From an uncultured Erysipelotrichaceae bacterium (lineage in GTDB: Bacteria; Bacillota_I; Bacilli_A; RF39; UBA660): a DNA stretch of 11,415 nucleotides. Shown here piece after piece: positions 6,917 through 11,415 of this stretch (position 1 is the first letter of the stretch; each line of letters begins with the position of its first letter). Where the stretch lies: NCBI GenBank assembly GCA_902795975.1, contig CADBNE010000001.1, positions 1-11,415 on the forward strand, in the 5' to 3' direction. Both the position numbers and the translations under genes were made by a program. The notes beneath the pieces are model-generated. The model was not told the origin of the DNA and did not search any database. It worked only from the letters and a program-made list of their open reading frames with translations.

Positions 6917-8018
6917 TTAACTGACCCCTTTTTTTAAATTTTCATTTATAAAATCATCAATCTCTCCGTCAAGTACTTTAGTAACATTACCTGTTTCATA
7001 ATTTGTTCTATGGTCTTTTACTAAAGAATAAGGATGCATAGTATAAGTTCTAATTTGTGAGCCAAAATTTATATCACTATTTTCCCCTTTGAATTCTGAT
7101 AATTCTTTTTCTCTTCGTTCAATTTCTAGTTGATATAATTTATTTTTTAATACATTAAGCGCTATTTCTTTATTACGTATTTGACTTCTTTCATTTTGAC
7201 ATGTAACAACAATTTTGCTTGGAATATGAGTTATTCTAACAGCACTATCTGTTGTATTAACTCCTTGTCCACCTTTACCACTAGATCTATAGACATCTAC
7301 TCTAATATCACTATCTTTAATTTCAATATCTATATTATCATCATTATAAATTGGAGTTACATCTACAGATGCAAAAGATGTATGTCTTCTATTATTAGAA
7401 TCAAATGGTGATATTCTAATTAATCTATGTACACCTTTTTCATTTTTTAAATATCCATAACTATTTCTTCCATGAACTATTATAGATACACTCTTTATTC
7501 CTGCTTCATCTCCTGATTGATAATCAATTACTTCAATCTTATAATTGTGTCTTTCACAATATCTTGTATACATTCTATAAAGCATATTTGCCCAATCACA
7601 AGATTCTGTTCCTCCTGCTCCAGGATGAATTTCTAATATACAATCTGATGAATCATATGGTCCACTTAATAATAGAATTAACTTACAATCTTCTAATCTC
7701 TTTTTTAAAGAATCATAATCATTTACTAATGTGTTATGTAAATCTTCGTCGTATTCTATTTTTAACATATTAGCTATTTCTAAATTATTTGAAATATCAT
7801 CATATAATTTTTTTATTTTATTATAATTTTCTTTTAATCCATTTAATTCATTAATTACATCTGTATTATTATCTTGACTCCAAAATTCTGGACTATTCAT
7901 TATTTCTTCTAATTCTTTTATTCTTTTTTCTTTTAATTCAGGGTCAAAGTGACCTCCATAATTCTTTTACTTCTTCATTTAATTTATCATATAGATTGAT
8001 TATCTCTGTTATTTCCAT
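6917..8018 (-). CDS. prfB: Peptide chain release factor 2 (RF2), read with a programmed +1 frameshift
   Basis: The gene is in two frames. The first runs from the ATG at 8018 for 24 codons (MEITEIINLYDKLNEEVKEL, then WRSL) to an in-frame TGA at 7944-7946. Slipping +1 at CTT (7947-7949) continues as DPELKEKRIKELEEIMNSPEFW to the TAA at 6917-6919, giving 366 residues, the normal RF2 length. The signals are canonical: GGAGG at 7953-7957, three bases, CTT TGA C. Downstream, SPF (in ISPFDSNNRRHTSFASVDV) is the RF2 codon-recognition motif, and GGQ in SSGKGGQGVNTTDSAV is the catalytic motif for peptidyl-tRNA hydrolysis. RF2 ends translation at UGA and UAA, and low RF2 favours the frameshift, giving autoregulation. 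The ribosome site is GGAGG, 6 bases before the ATG. An internal ATG at 7900 would yield a truncated 327-residue product and is not the real start. Confidence 0.96.
7943..7957 (-). promoter_or_regulatory. RF2 programmed +1 frameshift site
   Basis: On the minus strand: GGAGG TCA CTT TGA C. The internal Shine-Dalgarno (GGAGG) sits three bases before CTT, the same spacing as in the classical E. coli site. The stop is UGA followed by C, the weak context used for autoregulation. The peptidyl-tRNA(Leu) re-pairs from CUU to UUU and reading continues at GAC. Confidence 0.96.
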
Positions 8019-8040
8019 ATTAATCCTCCCATATTATTTA

Positions 8041-8069
8041 ATTATACCATTTTTTCAAAGATTAATAAA
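8041..8069 (-). promoter_or_regulatory. Promoter of the prfB operon
   Basis: The minus strand reads TGGTATAAT at 8041-8049: a perfect -10 (8041-8046) with a TGG extension. A weak -35, TTTATT at 8064-8069, lies 17 bases upstream. The predicted start near 8034 leaves a very short leader (about 16 bases) with the ribosome site in it. I see no hairpin terminator between the upstream hydrolase gene and this promoter, so some readthrough into prfB is possible. Confidence 0.65.
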
Positions 8070-8077
8070 GAGACTTA

Positions 8078-8683
8078 CTACTTAATTTTAACAATACATC
8101 TATCACCAATAACTTCTTTTAATTTATTACCTAATGATATATCTCCTACTATAGAACCATAATGATATGGTATTACATAGTCATATTTAATATATGATAA
8201 AGCATTTATAGCTTCATCTAAATCCATAGTATATGTTCCGCCTATTGGTATAAATATATAATTACATTCTACACTTCGAATTTCTTCTGTATCATCACTA
8301 TCACCAACAAAATAATACAATTCGTTATTATACTTAATATTATATCCACACCAATTATATTCTTTTTTATGAAATTGTTTATTTATATTATACATTGCTA
8401 TAGTACTAAATTGTATATCATCAATCTTATAAGTATTACCTGGTTCAACAAATAATACTTTATTACTATATTTATAATCATCTTTCATACTTAAAGGCAT
8501 TATAAATATAGTATTATCATTTATAATTTTATCTATATCTTCAGTACTATAATGATCATAATGACTATGAGTTATAAATATATATTTAGCATCATTTAAT
8601 ACTTCATCTATACCATATGGATCTATATAAATATTATCCATTTTAACACTACTTTGTTTATAAATTTTTATATTATTTATCAT
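8078..8683 (-). CDS. Small metallo-beta-lactamase-fold hydrolase (UlaG-like)
   Basis: A 201-residue protein with the metal-binding motif HSHYDH (H39, H41, D43, H44). The acidic ligand region VGDSDD follows (126-131, D128 likely bridging), then IPIGGTYTMD (145-154) and a final His in PYHYGS (H174). This set and the short length fit the UlaG/UPF0173-like branch of the MBL fold. The N-terminal IKIYKQSSVKMDNIYIDPYG matches the strand pair that opens these proteins. It has no signal peptide and is presumably cytoplasmic. Substrate is unknown; relatives act on phosphoesters or lactones. The ATG overlaps the stop of the upstream 821-residue gene by four bases (ATGA), so translation is probably coupled. 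Confidence 0.85.
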   Translation of the reverse strand: MINNIKIYKQSSVKMDNIYIDPYGIDEVLNDAKYIFITHSHYDHYSTEDIDKIINDNTIFIMPLSMKDDYKYSNKVLFVEPGNTYKIDDIQFSTIAMYNINKQFHKKEYNWCGYNIKYNNELYYFVGDSDDTEEIRSVECNYIFIPIGGTYTMDLDEAINALSYIKYDYVIPYHYGSIVGDISLGNKLKEVIGDRCIVKIK

Positions 8684-11145
8684 TTAAATACCCCTATATC
8701 GAATATATTTCCTTTTCTTAATTTATGTGTATGTCCTATATATATTTTATTATTATATATTTTTAAACCCTCAGCTTCTTCATTCTGACTTTGTGCTTGT
8801 GATGCATTTTTAATATAAAATTCTTTAGTAAATGCTACCTCACCTAACATATTATAAGCTACAACAGTCATTTTCCCACCTTTTTTACCATATAACATAT
8901 AATAGAATCCACCATATATATCTTGTCCTTGTTTATAAGTATCAAGAGATGGAATTTTAAAAGAATATAAATAGCTTAATTTACCCTTTTTAGCTTCACT
9001 CAATCTGTATACAAATACTTTTACTCCTGAACGAAGTGCTAAAAGATTATTATCTTCATCAACACTTACCTCTGGAGAAGGATATATATTTCCAGATGAA
9101 TCTTTTATTTTAAATGTTTCTAGTGGTGAAAAATTTGATTTTACAGAATTAGCTTTAAAATTAATTCTCATAACTCCATTATATTTTCCCCACCATGTAC
9201 CTGATGAATATACTGGATTAGTTCCAAATGCATTTATCCATATTGTTCCTTTATTTTCAATATCAAAAGATTGACCATGTCCTGAGTTTTTCAACCACAT
9301 AATTTTTCTTTTATTAGTATTTTTTCTTAATTCATTTTTAGGTATTCTAATAACTAAAGTTTGAGCTAAAGAATCCTTTTGAGATTTACTTATTTTATTG
9401 GCTTTTATAGAACCATTTTCTACCCCAGATAAAAATATTATTTCATTAGATTTTCCTATATTTTGTATAGCAAAATTTTGTATATGTTTTGATTGATTAT
9501 AATCTATATAATTTTCTATATTTTTTATGTAAGATGTATATTTTTTCTTGCTAATATTAATTAAACTAGTTCTTGGAGTAATAACAACATTTAGTGTTGC
9601 AAATTTTCCACTACCATCTTTTGCTGATACTTTTATAGTAGCAGTACCTAATCCTACTCCTTTTATTCTACCTTCACTATCTATAGTAGCAACTTTTTCA
9701 TTTGAAGATTTAAAATTTAAAGATTTATTTGTAGTATCCACAGGCTTTATAGATACACCTATTTTATAAGAATTACCTTGATTAAGTTGAATACTACTTT
9801 TATTAAGTATAATACTTGTCATTTTTATTTCTTTTTTAGGTGGTGTATTACTTTCTACTTTAATACTAACACTTGCTGTAGCTTTTTTATCTTCTGTAGT
9901 ACACAATATTGTTGCTGCACCATTTTTCTTTGCATATATTTTTCCATTAGCATCAACAACTACAATAGAAGTATCACTACTTGACCACACTACTTTTTTA
10001 TTATTATTTACTTTTGCTACTATACTATCACTTTGTCCTACTTTTAATGTGATATTATTTTTATTTAATGATATCTTTGTATCACTTTCTTTATTTTTTA
10101 TTTCTAAAGTAACAAATGATGTTTTATTACCATCTATAGTTTTAACAGTAACATCAACATGTCCAGCCTTTAAAGCTTTAATATTACCTTTCTTATCTAT
10201 AGTTGCTATAGTTTCATCACTTGTTCCCCAAATTACTTCTTTATTAGATGCATCATTAGGAGCAATATCTGCTTCTAATTTTAACTCATCACCAACTAAT
10301 AAAACTTTTTTTGAAGATTTAATAGATATATTTTGAACACCTATATAACTATTGAATGCTTCTTCAAATCCATCTCCATCATCATTTATTTCAGCATTCG
10401 AATTATTAACTGTATCATCAACTTTATCATTTACAGTAACTTTCATTTTTGTACTTATTTTTGTACCTAATACTGATACTTTGATATATGTAGTACCTGC
10501 TCCATTAGCAGTAATAGTTCCATCTGATGCTACACTTGCTATTTTAGGATTTTCTGAAGACCAATTAAATTTTGATTTAAAATTAACATTATTATTTACT
10601 ATTGGATTAGCTTTTATATTTTCGTTTATATCTAAAGTTACATTATCATTTTCAAATTCTACTGAATATACTGCTTCACCTTGAACAATTACATTCATAG
10701 TTTTTTCTTGTCCACCAACTTTAGCTTTTACTATAACACTTGCTTCACCTTCTGAAACAGAATGTATTACTCCATCTTCATTTACAGTAATAATATCTGG
10801 ATTAGTACTTGTAAATGTAAATTTATCATTAGTTTTTTCTTCTGTATTACCATATAAGCCTATTCTATAATCTGAATTAACTATCATAGCAACATCTTTA
10901 TATGATAAATAAAAAGTAGTCTTTTTATTAAATTTATATACTAATGTAATAACTAAAAAAATTATACAAGTTAAATAAAATAAAGGAAGTATTTTAGAAA
11001 ATATTTTATGTTCTTTATTTAATTGATTTCTAAGTTTAATATTTTTTTCATCATTATACTTATTTTGATCATAATATCTATTTAAACTACTATTATTTTG
11101 ATTATTATAGTTATACCTATTATCGTTGTTATAGTTATTATTCAT
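8680..11145 (-). CDS. Membrane-anchored surface protein: five Big_2 Ig-like domains plus a helveticin J-like C-terminal domain
   Basis: An 821-residue protein. Residues 1-45 are Asn/Tyr-rich and hydrophilic. Basic residues precede one transmembrane helix at about 51-71, predicting type II topology with the C-terminus outside. Five bacterial Ig-like (Big_2) units follow at about 76-155, 159-239, 269-349, 356-430 and 442-522. Each has a W/F-SS(T)NP/DE..A.V(D)..G.I.A...G.A.I.V core. An acidic linker (240-266) separates units 2 and 3. Residues about 528-821 resemble the helveticin J (class III bacteriocin) family: QNFAIQNIG (556-564), HGQSFDIENKGTIWI (623-637), PSPEVSVDEDNNLLAL (689-704), QGQDIYGG (739-746), and EAEGLKIYNNKIYIGHTHK (790-808). 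The role could be adhesion or binding of a rival's or the host's surface. There is no LPXTG motif. The ribosome site GGTGAT is short-spaced (about 4 bases). The helveticin assignment is from memory of family pattern. Confidence 0.75.
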   Translation of the reverse strand: MNNNYNNDNRYNYNNQNNSSLNRYYDQNKYNDEKNIKLRNQLNKEHKIFSKILPLFYLTCIIFLVITLVYKFNKKTTFYLSYKDVAMIVNSDYRIGLYGNTEEKTNDKFTFTSTNPDIITVNEDGVIHSVSEGEASVIVKAKVGGQEKTMNVIVQGEAVYSVEFENDNVTLDINENIKANPIVNNNVNFKSKFNWSSENPKIASVASDGTITANGAGTTYIKVSVLGTKISTKMKVTVNDKVDDTVNNSNAEINDDGDGFEEAFNSYIGVQNISIKSSKKVLLVGDELKLEADIAPNDASNKEVIWGTSDETIATIDKKGNIKALKAGHVDVTVKTIDGNKTSFVTLEIKNKESDTKISLNKNNITLKVGQSDSIVAKVNNNKKVVWSSSDTSIVVVDANGKIYAKKNGAATILCTTEDKKATASVSIKVESNTPPKKEIKMTSIILNKSSIQLNQGNSYKIGVSIKPVDTTNKSLNFKSSNEKVATIDSEGRIKGVGLGTATIKVSAKDGSGKFATLNVVITPRTSLINISKKKYTSYIKNIENYIDYNQSKHIQNFAIQNIGKSNEIIFLSGVENGSIKANKISKSQKDSLAQTLVIRIPKNELRKNTNKRKIMWLKNSGHGQSFDIENKGTIWINAFGTNPVYSSGTWWGKYNGVMRINFKANSVKSNFSPLETFKIKDSSGNIYPSPEVSVDEDNNLLALRSGVKVFVYRLSEAKKGKLSYLYSFKIPSLDTYKQGQDIYGGFYYMLYGKKGGKMTVVAYNMLGEVAFTKEFYIKNASQAQSQNEEAEGLKIYNNKIYIGHTHKLRKGNIFDIGVFK

Positions 11146-11162
11146 ACTATCACCACATTATA

Positions 11163-11182
11163 ATTATACCAGTAAATTTACT
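11163..11182 (-). promoter_or_regulatory. Promoter of the surface-protein gene with a palindrome in its spacer
   Basis: The minus strand reads TGGTATAAT (11163-11171), an extended -10 identical to that of prfB. Overlapping its upstream edge is a perfect 12-bp palindrome, AGTAAATTTACT (11171-11182), in the spacer where RNA polymerase binds. No convincing -35 is visible. The predicted leader is only about 10 bases. The palindrome could be a repressor operator or chance in AT-rich DNA. Confidence 0.5.
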
Positions 11183-11220
11183 ATATATTTGAAATTTTTT
11201 TAATTTTTTTCAATTTAGTG

Positions 11221-11248
11221 TATACATTTAACATTTTTATGATATAAT
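11221..11248 (+). promoter_or_regulatory. Promoter of tRNA-Gly
   Basis: TATACA (11221-11226, 4/6 of a -35) and TATAAT (11243-11248) are separated by 16 bases, and TGA before the -10 gives an extended -10. The start would lie about 7 bases before the tRNA, typical for a stable-RNA gene. The 11146-11261 region is a divergent intergenic stretch holding this promoter and that of the surface-protein gene. Confidence 0.6.
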
Positions 11249-11261
11249 TATATTATCAGTT

Positions 11262-11336
11262 GCAGATGTAGTACAATGGTTAGTACATGGCCTTGCCAAG
11301 GCTAGGATGCCAGTTCGATTCTGGTCATTTGCTCCA
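11262..11336 (+). tRNA. tRNA-Gly (anticodon GCC), CCA encoded
   Basis: A full cloverleaf is visible. The acceptor is GCAGATG with CATTTGC (11262-11268, 11326-11332; one G-U pair). The D stem is GTAC/GTAC with an AATGGTTA loop. The anticodon stem is TGGCC/GGCTA with loop TTGCCAA and anticodon GCC at 11295-11297. A 4-base variable loop follows, then the T stem GCCAG/CTGGT with loop TTCGATT. Discriminator T is followed by encoded CCA at 11334-11336. It reads GGC and GGU glycine codons. It stands alone here with its own promoter and terminator. Confidence 0.95.
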
Positions 11337-11346
11337 GTGACGTTTC

Positions 11347-11365
11347 TGTTCGAACTTTTCGAACA
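11347..11365 (+). repeat. Inverted repeat between tRNA-Gly and its terminator
   Basis: TGTTCGAA (11347-11354) and TTCGAACA (11358-11365) are perfect 8-bp arms around CTT. The CGAAC element recurs as GTCGAAC at the very end of the window (11409-11415). The arms could form a hairpin in the tRNA 3' trailer, which would help processing, or could be a binding site. Confidence 0.55.
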
Positions 11366-11377
11366 TTTACGATAGAT

Positions 11378-11404
11378 ATCATCTCATATTGAGATGATTT
11401 TTTT
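11378..11404 (+). terminator. Intrinsic terminator of tRNA-Gly
   Basis: A perfect 9-bp stem, ATCATCTCA (11378-11386) against TGAGATGAT (11390-11398), has a three-base loop and runs into six further Ts. It is placed 42 bases after the CCA end. Confidence 0.85.
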
Positions 11405-11415
11405 GTTTGTCGAAC

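Noticed and set aside
6917..7900. prfB as a truncated or frameshifted pseudogene starting at the internal ATG at 7900.
   Set aside because: The upstream frame, internal Shine-Dalgarno and CTT TGA C are the known RF2 programmed frameshift, and the joined length is normal.
8019..8077. A terminator between the MBL hydrolase gene and prfB.
   Set aside because: I could find no hairpin followed by a T-run on the minus strand in this gap.
9548..10684. Several plus-strand open frames opposite the Ig-domain gene.
   Set aside because: They are antisense shadows of a well-supported coding frame, with no family resemblance and no start signals.
8750..10950. DNA repeat array or CRISPR-like pattern over the five Ig-like domains.
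   Set aside because: The repetition is at the protein level only. The DNA units diverge and have no constant repeat with spacers.
1..11415. Mycoplasma-type genetic code (UGA as tryptophan), suggested by the AT-rich composition.
   Set aside because: RF2 is present with a UGA-dependent site, the 821-residue gene stops at UGA, and Trp residues in the recognised genes are encoded by UGG.

Overview
The window looks like a piece of chromosome from a very AT-rich member of the Bacillota, probably class Bacilli or one of its uncultured gut or Mollicutes-like relatives. Four things point there: the base composition, strong GGAGG-type ribosome binding sites, the YutD and YunB families, and the gene order prfB - yvjA-like - ftsE - ftsX, which as I recall resembles Bacillus subtilis. 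It uses the standard bacterial code, not the Mycoplasma code: prfB (RF2, which reads UGA) is present with a UGA-dependent frameshift site, and the 821-residue surface protein ends in UGA. All recognised protein genes lie on the minus strand except a transposase tail at the left edge. A tRNA gene lies on the plus strand at the right edge.

Left to right: positions 1-156 hold the right end of an IS3-like insertion sequence, with the last codons of its transposase, a hairpin terminator and a probable terminal inverted repeat. Positions 203-3193 carry a two-gene minus-strand operon. It encodes a large SPFH-domain protein with a Pro/Ala repeat and a C-terminal SHOCT motif, then a membrane protein with two zinc ribbons. 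This pair resembles B. subtilis ydjI and ydjG, which belong to the membrane-stress system built around PspA. Positions 3345-4359 carry yutD and yunB; yunB is a sporulation-associated gene. Positions 4452-8018 carry prfB, a YitT/YvjA-family membrane protein, ftsE and ftsX, which are tightly packed and end at a clear terminator. FtsEX is the ABC-type regulator of septal peptidoglycan hydrolases.

Positions 8078-11145 carry a two-gene unit with a 4-base ATGA overlap. The first gene encodes an 821-residue membrane-anchored surface protein with five bacterial Ig-like (Big_2) domains and a C-terminal domain that resembles helveticin J. The second encodes a small metallo-beta-lactamase-fold hydrolase. 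A divergent tRNA-Gly(GCC) with its own promoter and terminator closes the window.

The most unusual items are the helveticin-like Ig-domain surface protein coupled to an MBL hydrolase, the zinc-ribbon/SPFH pair with no PspA visible beside it, and yunB in such an AT-rich genome. The prfB frameshift site is canonical and must be read through to obtain the full protein. Every promoter I could place except the weak yunB candidate is an extended -10 type (TGN then TATAAT-like).
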